From contig NZ_WNIJ01000005.1 of NCBI RefSeq assembly GCF_009725755.1, positions 17,069 through 81,068 on the forward strand: a DNA stretch of 64,000 nucleotides, given 5' to 3'. This stretch comes from Bombella sp. ESL0385 (GTDB lineage: Bacteria > Pseudomonadota > Alphaproteobacteria > Acetobacterales > Acetobacteraceae). The position numbers and the translations under genes are program-made. The notes under the pieces were generated by a model, which was not told the DNA's origin, ran no database searches, and saw nothing but the letters and a program-made list of their open reading frames with translations. Below, piece after piece: positions 17,092 through 26,414 of the stretch (position 1 is its first letter; every line of letters starts with the position of its first letter).

Positions 17092-20000
17092 GCTTGGCCT
17101 CCTTCCTGCCCAGCTTCATGCCGCTCTGAAAGACGTTTGACGCGAAAAAGCCGCAGCACCACGACAAAAAAGATGGGGACGAAATACACAGCCAACACCG
17201 TTGCCGTAATCATCCCCCCGACAACGCAGGTCCCAATCGCTACACGCGCCGCAGCCCCGGCCCCGGTGGCAATCGCCAAAGGAAACACACCGCATACAAA
17301 GGCGATAGAGGTCATCAAAATAGGGCGTAAACGCTCTTGCCCCGCTTTCAACACAGCCTCTTCTAACGTATCGCCGCTTTCATAAAAGGCCTTGGCGAAT
17401 TCAACAATCAGAATGGCGTTTTTGACAGCCAACCCAACAGTGGTCAGCAACCCGACTTGGAAATACACATCATTGCTCAGCCCTCGCCATAGGGTGGAGG
17501 CAATCGCCCCTAAGACACCCAAAGGCAGCACCAGCAATACGGAGAAAGGAATCGCCCAACTTTCATACAAAGCAGCAAGGCAGAGCAAAATCACAATCAC
17601 TGCCAGCGCGTAAAGCGGCCCTGTAGCATTGCCAGAGGCTAATTGCTCAAAAGTGAGACCTGTCCATTCATGCCCGACGCCGGGGGGCAGCGTTTTTAGG
17701 ATGGCCTCTATCTCCGCAACGGCACGACCAGCACTTACCCCTGCCGCAGGTACACCCTGAATCTCGTAAGAATTAAGGCCGTTATAATTCTCCACCTTCT
17801 GCGGCCCTACAATCCAATGGCCAGAGGCAAAAGCATTAAAGGGCACTAACTCGCCAAGATTATTGCGGATATACCAGCGATTGAGGTCTTCTGGCCTCAT
17901 GCGGGCAAAAGATTCACCTTGGATATATACCTGTTTTACACGGTCATTCCGGGTGAATTGATTCACATAAATCGAGCCTAAAGCCCCTTGAATGGTCGTA
18001 TTAATATCCTCGTTGGTAATGCCCTGCGCGTTAGCTTTCTCACGGTTTAAGTCCAACACAAATTGCGGCGCATCTTCCAACCCCATTGGGCGCACAGCCA
18101 CAAGCAACGGGTTCTTCTTCGCTTCATCAAGCAATTTATTACGCGCCGCAAGGAAGGCTTGATGGCCAATATGACCATTATCCTCAAGCTCTAAGTCAAA
18201 GCCAGTCGCATTACCAAGCTCCATCACCGCAGGAGGATTAAGAGCATAAATCTGCGCCGCAGGGTCACCAGCAAAATGCTTCATGATCTCACTAGCAATC
18301 GCCATACTGGAATGTTTATAGCCCGGTCGCTTATCCCATGGCTTCAGCCGGATAAAGAACGCCCCAGCATTTTGCCCCTGCCCTGCAAAGCTAAAGCCAT
18401 TCATCGTAAAAACAGATTCGACATCATGGCTATACGTCTTCATCACATAATCGGTGATGCGATGGTTAATCACCCCCATCTGTGCATCAGTAGCCCCCGG
18501 CGGCGTGCTAATCTGCCCAAAAATAAGGGCTTGGTCTTCATCAGGTAAGAAGCCTGTTGGAACCTTGAGGAACATATAGCCCACAAGCAGCGTCAGGCCT
18601 AAAAACACTAACATCGCCGGGAGCCGTAAACGCAATAAATGCCGCACCCCGCCTATATAGCGATGCGTTAGCCACTCAAAGCCATTATTAAACCAGATCG
18701 CTGGGCGAAAATGGACCTCATGATTGGTTGGCTTTAACATCGTAGCGCAAAGCGAGGGTGTCATAATCATCGCTACGAGGACGGACAACCACATAGCCGC
18801 CACAACCGTGATAGAGAATTGCCGGTAAATCACCCCGGTGGACCCACCAAAAGCGGCCATAGGTAAAAAGACCGCTGTAAGGACCAACACAATCCCCACC
18901 AACGCGCCAGAGATTTCATCCATCGATTCACGCGCAGCCTCACGCGGGGGGAGATGCTTCTCGCTCATCACACGTTCGACATTCTCCACCACCACGATGG
19001 CATCATCCACCAATAGCCCCACTGCGAGGACCATAGCCAACATCGTCAAGGTGTTGATGCTGTACCCCATGATGGACAGCAACCCAAACGTCCCCAGCAA
19101 CACCACCGGCACGGCGATGGTCGGGATTAATGTCGCGCGGAAATTTTGAAGAAAGACGAGCATCACGACAAAAACCAGAATGATGGCTTCCACCAATGTC
19201 TCAATCACTTCCTCAATCGAGTGCGTGATGAAAGGCTCCGTATCCAGCGGGTAAACCACCTTCACCCCTTTAGGAAAGAACTGGGAGAGATGATTAATCT
19301 CCGCGCGCACGGCATCTTCTGTCACCATCTGGTTCGCCCCGGGGGCGAGCTTGAGGGCTAGGGCTGTGGCGGGTTCATTATTATACCGGGATGTGAAATT
19401 ATAGCTCTGTGAGCCTAGCTCCACACGCCCAATATCGCGCATCCGCACTTGGCTGCCATCTTGTTGGACCTTCAGCAGCATATCGCTAAATTGCGCCGGG
19501 TCTGTCAGGCGGACAGGACCGATGATAGTGGCATCAAACCCTACAGATTTTTGTGCTGGTAAGCCGCCTAGCTCCCCTGAGGCAACCTGAATATTCTGAT
19601 TCTGCACCGCATGCTGTACATCAGCAACTGTCAGGCCATATTTATACAGCTTATCAGGGTCCATCCAAATACGCATGGCATATTCGGAGCCAAAGAGCGT
19701 ATGGTCCCCCACCCCAGAAATACGCGAGAGAGGGTCCATCACGTTAGAGGCCACGTAATCGGAAAGATCCTTCCCGCTCATGCTGCCATCAGTGGAGATA
19801 AAGCCAATCACCATCATAAAGTTCTTGGCAGCCTTTGTGACACTCAAACCTTGATTGACCACTTCCGGCGGAAGGCGCGGTTGGGCAAGCTGTAATTTAT
19901 TTTGCACCTGCACCTGAGCAATATCGGGGTTTGTCCCTTGCTCAAAGGTTAGGTCAATTTCCATATGCCCATTGCCGTAAGACTGTGCCGATAGATACTC

Positions 20001-20231
20001 CAAATGGTCCAACCCGGACATTTGTTGGAGAATCGGCTGCACCACCGTGTTATTCACCGTATCGGCAGAGGCCCCGGGGTCGTCCACCGCAACGGCAATT
20101 TGCGGTGGGGCAATCGTAGGATATTGGGCAATCGGCATACGGGTGATGGAGACACCACCCACAAGCATAATAATCAGCCCAACCACCCACGCAAAAACAG
20201 GGCGGTCGATAAAGAAACGCGATAAAGACAT
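17088..20231 (-). CDS. RND multidrug efflux permease (AcrB/MexB, HAE-1 family)
   Basis: Proton-driven inner membrane pump of 1047 aa, full family length. It begins MSLSRFFIDRPVFAWV, as AcrB homologues do. The proton-relay aspartate pair is visible in GLLVDDAIVVVENVERV (TM4, about residue 405). Porter-domain landmarks include PIAQYPTIAPPQI and LQFEQ-like LTFEQGTNPDIAQVQVQNK, and the C-terminal half carries GIVLVLTAVFLP and TVGLAVKNAILIVEFAK (TM10-11). It lies between the membrane fusion protein (6 bp upstream) and the NodT channel (overlapping). Probable substrates are drugs, solvents or plant compounds; specificity cannot be read. Confidence 0.95.
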   Translation of the reverse strand: MSLSRFFIDRPVFAWVVGLIIMLVGGVSITRMPIAQYPTIAPPQIAVAVDDPGASADTVNNTVVQPILQQMSGLDHLEYLSAQSYGNGHMEIDLTFEQGTNPDIAQVQVQNKLQLAQPRLPPEVVNQGLSVTKAAKNFMMVIGFISTDGSMSGKDLSDYVASNVMDPLSRISGVGDHTLFGSEYAMRIWMDPDKLYKYGLTVADVQHAVQNQNIQVASGELGGLPAQKSVGFDATIIGPVRLTDPAQFSDMLLKVQQDGSQVRMRDIGRVELGSQSYNFTSRYNNEPATALALKLAPGANQMVTEDAVRAEINHLSQFFPKGVKVVYPLDTEPFITHSIEEVIETLVEAIILVFVVMLVFLQNFRATLIPTIAVPVVLLGTFGLLSIMGYSINTLTMLAMVLAVGLLVDDAIVVVENVERVMSEKHLPPREAARESMDEISGALVGIVLVLTAVFLPMAAFGGSTGVIYRQFSITVVAAMWLSVLVAMIMTPSLCATMLKPTNHEVHFRPAIWFNNGFEWLTHRYIGGVRHLLRLRLPAMLVFLGLTLLVGYMFLKVPTGFLPDEDQALIFGQISTPPGATDAQMGVINHRITDYVMKTYSHDVESVFTMNGFSFAGQGQNAGAFFIRLKPWDKRPGYKHSSMAIASEIMKHFAGDPAAQIYALNPPAVMELGNATGFDLELEDNGHIGHQAFLAARNKLLDEAKKNPLLVAVRPMGLEDAPQFVLDLNREKANAQGITNEDINTTIQGALGSIYVNQFTRNDRVKQVYIQGESFARMRPEDLNRWYIRNNLGELVPFNAFASGHWIVGPQKVENYNGLNSYEIQGVPAAGVSAGRAVAEIEAILKTLPPGVGHEWTGLTFEQLASGNATGPLYALAVIVILLCLAALYESWAIPFSVLLVLPLGVLGAIASTLWRGLSNDVYFQVGLLTTVGLAVKNAILIVEFAKAFYESGDTLEEAVLKAGQERLRPILMTSIAFVCGVFPLAIATGAGAAARVAIGTCVVGGMITATVLAVYFVPIFFVVVLRLFRVKRLSERHEAGQEGGQA

Positions 20232-20237
20232 ACGCTC

Positions 20238-21413
20238 TTACTCCAGCCCCAACTCGGCTTTATCGGCTTCATGAGGCTTTACTGTACCTTCGGCCCGTAT
20301 CTTCTGTAGCCCAGAGATAACCACAGCCTCTCCCTCACTCAGCCCATGTAAAACGTGCCAATTAGCCCCTATGGTCTGCCCCACCGTCACCATCCGCAAA
20401 TGAACATGATTTTGTTTATCCACCACCATGACATAAGGCTCTGCTTTATGGGTCCTCTGCACTGCTAATTGAGGCACAAGGAGCGCGTTAGGGTCGCTGC
20501 CCTCCTTAATATGGGCATGCACAAACATCCCCGGCAAAAGCAATTTATCAGGGTTAGGCATCACCCCGCGTAGGACCAATGTCCCTGTTGCTGGGTCCAC
20601 CGTGACTTCAGAAAGTTCTAGCTGGCCTGTATGCCCATAAAGGGAGCCATCAGGCAGCTCTACCGTTACAGCAGCATCATTACCTTTACGCTCTAACTGA
20701 CCAGAGGCCAGCTCCCGCCGCAGACGTATCATATCTTCTGCAGCGAGATTCACATCCACATAGATAGGGTCTAACCGGGTCACAACCGCAATCGCATCAC
20801 TCTGATTCGCCGTTACCAGCATCCCTGCTGTGTAAAGCGTCCGACCAATGCGCCCATCAATCGGGGCATAAACATGCGTATAGTTAAGATTAACCTGCGC
20901 ACTCTCCACCGCAGCTTGGCTCTGCACAACCTCTGCATCCGCTTGCCGTGCTGTCGCCAAGGCATCATCATATTCCTGCCGACTTACCGCCCGCGCGCCC
21001 ACAAGGGATTTATACCGCCGCAACTGCGCATGGGCACGAATGGCACTCGCCTGCGCTTCCATCAACCGTCCACGCGCTTGGTCATACGCCGCTTGGAAGG
21101 GAGCAATGTAAATCTGGAATAATTGCTGCCCAGCTTTAACGTCTTTCCCCTCCTCAAACATACGCTCGACCAACACGCCACCAACCTGCGGGCGAATCTG
21201 TGCTTGCTCATAAGCTTCCACACGGCCGGGGAGGGAGGTCTCCATCGGGACATTTTGCTTATGCAAGGTCACCACAGCGACCTCTTGCACGGCAGCCTTA
21301 TGCGGGGCCTTTTTCTGACAGCCCGCTAAAAAGGTGGTGCCTAGTAACATTGTCCCGCCCAAAAGAGCCATACGGGACAAACAAACAGCCGGAAACACGC
21401 GACATATGGACAT
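20238..21413 (-). CDS. RND efflux membrane fusion lipoprotein (AcrA/MexA type)
   Basis: Periplasmic adaptor linking the RND pump to the outer channel. 391 aa from the ATG at 21413; the frame could open 10 codons earlier only at a TTG. Lipoprotein signal with lipobox FLAGC. Then SLPGRVEAYEQAQIRPQVGGVL (the barrel/lipoyl part), an alpha-hairpin about residues 100-170 (QARGRLMEAQASAIRAHAQ...), IDGRIGRTLYTAGMLV closing the lipoyl domain, and a beta-barrel plus membrane-proximal domain with VTVDPATGTL and LLPGMFV. It is the first gene of the efflux operon and faces a TetR gene across a 210 bp control region. Confidence 0.93.
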   Translation of the reverse strand: MSICRVFPAVCLSRMALLGGTMLLGTTFLAGCQKKAPHKAAVQEVAVVTLHKQNVPMETSLPGRVEAYEQAQIRPQVGGVLVERMFEEGKDVKAGQQLFQIYIAPFQAAYDQARGRLMEAQASAIRAHAQLRRYKSLVGARAVSRQEYDDALATARQADAEVVQSQAAVESAQVNLNYTHVYAPIDGRIGRTLYTAGMLVTANQSDAIAVVTRLDPIYVDVNLAAEDMIRLRRELASGQLERKGNDAAVTVELPDGSLYGHTGQLELSEVTVDPATGTLVLRGVMPNPDKLLLPGMFVHAHIKEGSDPNALLVPQLAVQRTHKAEPYVMVVDKQNHVHLRMVTVGQTIGANWHVLHGLSEGEAVVISGLQKIRAEGTVKPHEADKAELGLE

Positions 21414-21525
21414 AAATGACACTGGCTCTCTTAGGATTAGCAAAACCGAAAACTATACCTACAGGCAAATAACGCTACCTGCATCAGGGTCTCTCATACT
21501 TTTATACACAAACCATGCAGTGCGA

Positions 21526-21543
21526 GGAAACTAATAAGTTTCC
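21526..21543. promoter_or_regulatory. Palindromic operator candidate between efflux operon and tetR
   Basis: GGAAACT-AATA-AGTTTCC is a perfect inverted repeat with 7 bp arms. It lies in the divergent region, 113 bp from the efflux start codon and about 80 bp from the probable tetR start. Arm length and spacing suit a TetR dimer. The most economical reading is that the adjacent TetR protein binds here and controls both directions. Confidence 0.55.
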
Positions 21544-21623
21544 ATCTGTCAGGTCAAGCTCTTTTCCTATAATGAAAGGACCACTATAGCCTCTATCTCA
21601 TCTGTCAATAGGAGTATGGTGCC

Positions 21624-22235
21624 ATTTCTACCCCTCAGGATTTAGACCGCCGTAGCACCATCCTCAAAGTGGCCTGCACTCTATTACAGGAGCAAGGCTA
21701 TCACCATACCACAATGGACCATATTGCCCACCAAGCGGGCATGTCTAAAAAAACACTCTATCTCTTTTTCCCGTCCAAACGGAATCTCATAGAACAACTC
21801 ATTCTGGAAGAATTATTTCCCCCCTTTACACCTGCCCCTCACCCTCATGAGAGCCTTGAATCCCAATTACGCCTTATGATTTTTCAGATGGCTGATATTT
21901 TCCTCTGTGAAAAACGCCTCAGCCTTCTCCGCACGATTATTGGGGAGACAAACCGCTCCCCCTCCATCCAACAACTCATGACAGAGCTTTTTCACCTCGC
22001 AGGCAGTAAAACGAACGTACAAAACTGGCTACAAGCCCAAAAGGAGGCAGGCACCCTCACCTTCGCTAATGCCACCGATGCCGCCGATCATCTCTTTGGC
22101 TTGACCATTGGCGGGCCAATGCTCTCCCGCCTTGCCCATTGCGGAGCAGCACGCAACAAGGCCGATTTGCAGCGTTATTTAGAAGAAGGATTACGCATTT
22201 TCCTACATGGCTGCACCCCTCTCCCCCTGTCATAA
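21624..22235 (+). CDS. TetR-family repressor of the efflux operon (start codon non-canonical)
   Basis: About 203 aa. It has a TetR helix-turn-helix (TTMDHIAHQAGMSKKTLYLFF, followed by PSKRNLIEQL) near the N terminus and a C-terminal ligand domain with LRTIIGET and GGPMLSRL. Homology begins at DLDRRSTILKVACTLLQ, upstream of the first standard start (GTG at 21669), which would remove helix 1. The reading frame is open back to a TAG at 21612-21614 with no ATG, GTG or TTG before 21669. An ATT at 21624 sits nine bases after AGGAG and would give the expected N terminus. An ATG at 21616 lies in another frame and stops after nine codons. Either a rare ATT start or a one-base lesion is possible. Probably represses the divergent RND genes. 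Confidence 0.8.
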   Translation: MSTPQDLDRRSTILKVACTLLQEQGYHHTTMDHIAHQAGMSKKTLYLFFPSKRNLIEQLILEELFPPFTPAPHPHESLESQLRLMIFQMADIFLCEKRLSLLRTIIGETNRSPSIQQLMTELFHLAGSKTNVQNWLQAQKEAGTLTFANATDAADHLFGLTIGGPMLSRLAHCGAARNKADLQRYLEEGLRIFLHGCTPLPLS

Positions 22236-22417
22236 AAACAGCTTATTATTACGCCTCTGTAATTGGTTATTAAAATCTCGCTTTAAACTCATCATCCATT
22301 GGCAAAGTCCCAAGGGTTAGTTATAGAATCTATTCGTATAACACATAGCAGACCATACAGGAGCGAAATACTAACCCGCGCCCTTCTCCGCACACAGCCC
22401 TATCGCAGGATGAACGC

Positions 22418-23860
22418 ATGACTACACCCTCCTCTGATCAAACCACCCCAGACCCAGCCTCCACCAGTGATGAGGGGTATCAAAAAGATTTAAGCCGGCG
22501 GCATGTCCAAATGATCGCCATTGGGGGGGCGATTGGTACAGGCTTGTTCCTTGGGGCAGGCTCGCGCCTTCAGGTCGCTGGTCCATCTTTGGCCATCACA
22601 TATGCTATTTGCGGTCTCTGCGCCTTTATGATTCTCCGCGCTATGGGCGAGCTTGTAATGTACCGCCCAAGCAGTGGGAGTTTTGTCACCTATGCTCGTG
22701 AGTTCCTTGGGGAAGGAGCCGCCTATGCTGCGGGGTGGTTCTTCTTCCTCAACTGGGCGATGACGGGCATTGTCGATATTACCGCCATTGCGCTTTACAT
22801 CCATTACTGGCCCATTTTTGGGGCCATCCCTCAATGGTTGATTGCCCTCGGTGCGCTTGTTGTTGTCGGGGCGGTAAACCTTACCGGTGTGCGTTATTTT
22901 GGTGAGATTGAGTTCTGGTTCTCTCTTGTTAAAGTTCTCACCTTAGTCATCTTCCTCACAGTAGGCGGCTACATCCTTCTTAGCGGCACCCATGTTGGGC
23001 CTTACACCCCGGGGATTCACCTCATCACACAGTCCGGCGGGTTATTCCCCCATGGGGTTGTCGCCTCATTAATGCTCATCCAAGGTGTGATCTTCGCTTA
23101 TGCCGCAACAGAACTCATCGGCATTGCTGCTGGGGAGTGCGATAACCCCCGCAAGGTCGTCCCCAATGCTGTGAACAGCGTCATTTGGCGTATTATTTTC
23201 TTCTATGTAGGCTCTGTCACCCTGCTCGTCTGCCTCATGCCTTGGTCAGCCTATCATGCTGGGGAAAGCCCTTTTGTGACCTTCTTCCACAAGCTTGGCC
23301 TACCTGCCTCTGACAGCATCATGAACTTTGTGGTCCTCACGGCAGCTCTTTCCAGCCTTAATTCCGGCTTATATTCTACAGGCCGCATTTTACGCGCCTT
23401 AGCCCTCGGCGGGTCTGCCCCTAGTGCCATGAGCAAGCTCAACCGTAATGCTGTGCCTTATGTCGGCATTGGTGTGACGCTCTTTATCTATCTCGTGGGT
23501 GTTTTGATGAACTACCTATACCCCACGCAAATCTTTGAGATTGTATTGAGCATCTCCTCTCTTGGTATTTTGGGTACATGGGCGACCATTCTGCTCTGCC
23601 AACTCCGCCTGCATCGGGCCATTAAACGGGGACGGATTGCCACTACCAGCTTCTCTATGCCCGGTGCCCCTTATACAGGTTGGCTTACACTCGCCTTTCT
23701 CTTGCTCGTACTGGTGATGATGGCATTTGATTATCCCTCTGGCACCATCACTGTTGGCTCTATCCCCATTCTCGCTCTCATTTTCTATGGCGGGTGGGTC
23801 TTGCTCAAACGCAACCAGACAGATGAAGACGAGGAGGATGGCTCTACAGAGCCCTCCTAA
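22418..23860 (+). CDS. ansP: Amino acid permease, L-asparagine permease type
   Basis: 480 aa inner membrane transporter of the APC/AAT family with 12 hydrophobic segments. The N terminus YQKDLSRRHVQMIAIGGAIGTGLFLGAG and the segments RAMGELVMYRPSSGSFVTYAREFLGE and NWAMTGIVDITAIALY closely match AnsP-type asparagine permeases. EAAELIGIAAGE-like sequence (ATELIGIAAGECDNPRK) marks the AAT family core. Ends with an acidic cytoplasmic tail (TDEDEEDG). Single-gene unit, closed by a strong bidirectional terminator. Asparagine is the best guess; another neutral amino acid is possible. Confidence 0.88.
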   Translation: MTTPSSDQTTPDPASTSDEGYQKDLSRRHVQMIAIGGAIGTGLFLGAGSRLQVAGPSLAITYAICGLCAFMILRAMGELVMYRPSSGSFVTYAREFLGEGAAYAAGWFFFLNWAMTGIVDITAIALYIHYWPIFGAIPQWLIALGALVVVGAVNLTGVRYFGEIEFWFSLVKVLTLVIFLTVGGYILLSGTHVGPYTPGIHLITQSGGLFPHGVVASLMLIQGVIFAYAATELIGIAAGECDNPRKVVPNAVNSVIWRIIFFYVGSVTLLVCLMPWSAYHAGESPFVTFFHKLGLPASDSIMNFVVLTAALSSLNSGLYSTGRILRALALGGSAPSAMSKLNRNAVPYVGIGVTLFIYLVGVLMNYLYPTQIFEIVLSISSLGILGTWATILLCQLRLHRAIKRGRIATTSFSMPGAPYTGWLTLAFLLLVLVMMAFDYPSGTITVGSIPILALIFYGGWVLLKRNQTDEDEEDGSTEPS

Positions 23861-23886
23861 CGAGGCCGCCATACCATTTTAATTAA

Positions 23887-23924
23887 AAAATCCCCGGTTA
23901 GCCCATAAGCTGACCGGGGATTTT
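23887..23924. terminator. Bidirectional rho-independent terminator between ansP and phoU
   Basis: The 16-base arms AAAATCCCCGGTTAGC and GCTGACCGGGGATTTT pair over their whole length with one mismatched/wobble position, around a 6 nt loop. A-runs and T-runs at both ends let it work on both converging genes. Confidence 0.9.
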
Positions 23925-23956
23925 CATAACGTGATACAAAACTTAAAGAGAAAAGC

Positions 23957-24673
23957 TTACACCTCTTTGCTCACAGCACGGATTGGGTTTTCCCCACGGG
24001 GCCGCTCTGGTGGTAAATTCTCCCCTGTGACAGCATAGAAAACACGCTCTGCTACATTGGTTGCGTGGTCACCAATGCGCTCCAGATTTTTAGCAATAAA
24101 GAGCAGCTCCGTGCAGGCGCGAATATTGCGCGCATCTTCCATCATATATGTGACAAGCTCACGAAAAAGAGCCACATAATGCTCATCCACCCCACGGTCC
24201 GCGTGCCACACCTCCATCGCCATAATCGGGTCATGTTGGATGACAGCCTCTACCGTGCGGCTCAGATTATCCCGCACAAGGCGGCACATACTCCGCAAGC
24301 CAGAAAATGAAATCTGCGCCTCACTAGAAGCCGCTTTAATCGCCTTCCGCGCAATAGAGGCCGCATAATCACCAATGCGCTCCAAATCTCCGGTGATTTT
24401 CAACGCGGCGACAATCTCGCGCAAATCCGCCCCCATAGGACTACGCAACGCTAAGAGGCGAATCACAAGGCTTTCTACCTCACGCTCTAGCTCATCCACC
24501 TCCGGGTCGCGGCGCGTTGCCTCGTCAGCGGCGGCTTCGTCATGCTCGGCTATGGCAGAGAGAGCAAGCGTAACTTGTTCCTCCACAATATGTCCCATCT
24601 GCCCCATCATAGTACGCAGCTGGTCTAGCTCCTGCTCGTAGCTTGAAACAATGTGAGAACGCTCATGTGGCAT
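23957..24673 (-). CDS. phoU: Phosphate transport system regulator PhoU
   Basis: 238 aa helical protein with two PhoU repeats. The metal-binding motifs are seen as DLERIGDYAASIARKA (about residue 95) and NLERIGDHATNVAERV (about residue 195). It represses Pho signalling through PstSCAB and the PhoR kinase when phosphate is sufficient. It follows pstB by 20 bp, so it is the last gene of pstC-pstA-pstB-phoU. No phoB/phoR is present here. Confidence 0.96.
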   Translation of the reverse strand: MPHERSHIVSSYEQELDQLRTMMGQMGHIVEEQVTLALSAIAEHDEAAADEATRRDPEVDELEREVESLVIRLLALRSPMGADLREIVAALKITGDLERIGDYAASIARKAIKAASSEAQISFSGLRSMCRLVRDNLSRTVEAVIQHDPIMAMEVWHADRGVDEHYVALFRELVTYMMEDARNIRACTELLFIAKNLERIGDHATNVAERVFYAVTGENLPPERPRGENPIRAVSKEV

Positions 24674-24693
24674 AATCTTTCTCCCTTCCCCGC

Positions 24694-25512
24694 TTAACCG
24701 AATCGACCGGTAATATAATCCTGCGTCTGCTTCTGACGCGGGTTGGTGAAAATACGATCCGCCGTGTCCATCTCAATCAAACGGCCTAGATAAAAGAATG
24801 CCACTTGGTCCGCACAGCGTGCTGCTTGCTGCATATTGTGCGTCACAATAACAATCGTGAACTCCTCTTTAAGCTCATCCAGCAATTCTTCAATCCGGGC
24901 GGTGGAGATAGGGTCCAAGGCAGAGGTTGGCTCATCTAACAAAAGAACCTCAGGCCGGGTGGCAATACTACGCGCAATGCATAAACGCTGCTGCTGCCCG
25001 CCTGATAACCCCGTTGCTGGCGCATGGAGGCGATCACGCACCTCATTCCACAAGGCCACGCGTGTAAGAACATCCTGCACGCGCGCATCCATCTCCGTAC
25101 GGCTCAATTTTTCATGCAGACGCACACCAAAGGCAATGTTCTCGTAAATCGACATCGGAAAAGGCGTGGGTTTTTGAAAGACCATCCCAATACGCGCACG
25201 CAACATATCAAGACTAATCGAATCGTCTAAGATATTGCGCCCATCAAACATCACCTCCCCCGTTGCCCGTTGGCCGGGATAGAGATCGTACATCTTGTTA
25301 AAAATCCGCAACAAGGTGGATTTTCCGCAGCCGCTCGGGCCTATCATGGCGGTAACGCAACGTGCGGGGAAGTCTAACGAAATATCATGCAAAGCATGGT
25401 GGGAGCCGTAATAAAAATTAACCCCCCGCACAGAAAGGGCGACCTCCTGAACAGGCCCATCGCCTGATGACCCGGTGAGATGCTCGGTAAATGGCATCGA
25501 AGCAGACATCAT
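24694..25512 (-). CDS. pstB: Phosphate ABC transporter ATP-binding protein PstB
   Basis: ATPase of the high-affinity phosphate importer, 272 aa from the ATG at 25512, which has a GGAGAGAGAG site; the open frame runs 32 codons further into pstA. Walker [10 protein letters not shown], the Q-loop [16 protein letters not shown] (typical PstB), signature [14 protein letters not shown], Walker [13 protein letters not shown] and the switch histidine in VTHNM are all present. 20 bp downstream of pstA. Confidence 0.96.
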   Translation of the reverse strand: MMSASMPFTEHLTGSSGDGPVQEVALSVRGVNFYYGSHHALHDISLDFPARCVTAMIGPSGCGKSTLLRIFNKMYDLYPGQRATGEVMFDGRNILDDSISLDMLRARIGMVFQKPTPFPMSIYENIAFGVRLHEKLSRTEMDARVQDVLTRVALWNEVRDRLHAPATGLSGGQQQRLCIARSIATRPEVLLLDEPTSALDPISTARIEELLDELKEEFTIVIVTHNMQQAARCADQVAFFYLGRLIEMDTADRIFTNPRQKQTQDYITGRFG

Positions 25513-25532
25513 GAAACTCTCTCTCCTAGACA

Positions 25533-26414
25533 TCAGTGACGGGATGAAAGCCGCACAGTGATATTGATAAGAAGCACGCCAAAGGTCACCAACAAAGCCC
25601 CCGTCCATGCCAGCTGCACCCAGTCTTCATAAGAGGCCCCAGCATATTGGTAGATAGCTATTGGCAAGCTCGCCATAGGGCGATTCATCGCTGTGGACAT
25701 GGTTTGATTGCCCAAGGATGTAAATAAAAGCGGTGCCGTCTCCCCACCCATCCGCGCAAGTGCGAGAAGAATCCCCGTCAGCACACCCTTCCGCGCGGAG
25801 CGTAAACAAAGGAAGATAATAACACGCCACCGTGCCGCCCCTAAGGCCGCTCCAGCTTCCCTCATCGCTGTAGGGACGAGTCGGAGCATATCTTCTGTCG
25901 TGCGTACAATCAGGGGCAGAGCCAAAACCGCCAAGGCTAATGCCCCTGCTAGGCCAGAGAAATGGCCCATCGGCACGACCAAGAGCTGATAGATGAACAA
26001 GCCTATCAAAATGGACGGGGCAGACATCAACACATCCGCTACAAACCGCACCCCACTGGCGAAATAATTCCCCTTCCGCCCATATTCGGAGAGGTAAATC
26101 CCACACATCAACCCAACAGGGGCCGCCATCAATAAGGCCAAGCCCGTTTGGATCACGCTGCCGATAATCGCATTGGCTAACCCCCCGCCAGATCCGGGCG
26201 GTCCCATTGTACGCGTCAATGTCGCCCAAGAGAGACCCTCTAGCCCATGGCGTAAGAGCGTCCATAAAATAGAGACCAGCACCAAGAGCAGGATACACCC
26301 TGCCATAACACTCGCCCCTGTAGCGAGATTATTACAAACACGCCGCCGCACAGCCTTGCGACTAGGCCGCCAATCATCACGCGCGGGCATAAGAGCGGAC
26401 TTCCCCGTCTTCAT
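25533..26414 (-). CDS. pstA: Phosphate ABC transporter permease PstA
   Basis: Inner membrane permease of 293 aa with about six membrane segments. The binding-protein-dependent transport motif is seen as [17 protein letters not shown] (EAA loop). [14 protein letters not shown] and [13 protein letters not shown] are characteristic of PstA. Its start overlaps the pstC stop by 4 bp. Pairs with PstC to form the channel. Confidence 0.95.
   Translation of the reverse strand: MKTGKSALMPARDDWRPSRKAVRRRVCNNLATGASVMAGCILLLVLVSILWTLLRHGLEGLSWATLTRTMGPPGSGGGLANAIIGSVIQTGLALLMAAPVGLMCGIYLSEYGRKGNYFASGVRFVADVLMSAPSILIGLFIYQLLVVPMGHFSGLAGALALAVLALPLIVRTTEDMLRLVPTAMREAGAALGAARWRVIIFLCLRSARKGVLTGILLALARMGGETAPLLFTSLGNQTMSTAMNRPMASLPIAIYQYAGASYEDWVQLAWTGALLVTFGVLLINITVRLSSRH

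Noticed and set aside
25627..26298. Minus-strand open frame of 223 codons overlapping pstA
   Set aside because: It occupies an alternative frame of the well-supported pstA and has no family resemblance.
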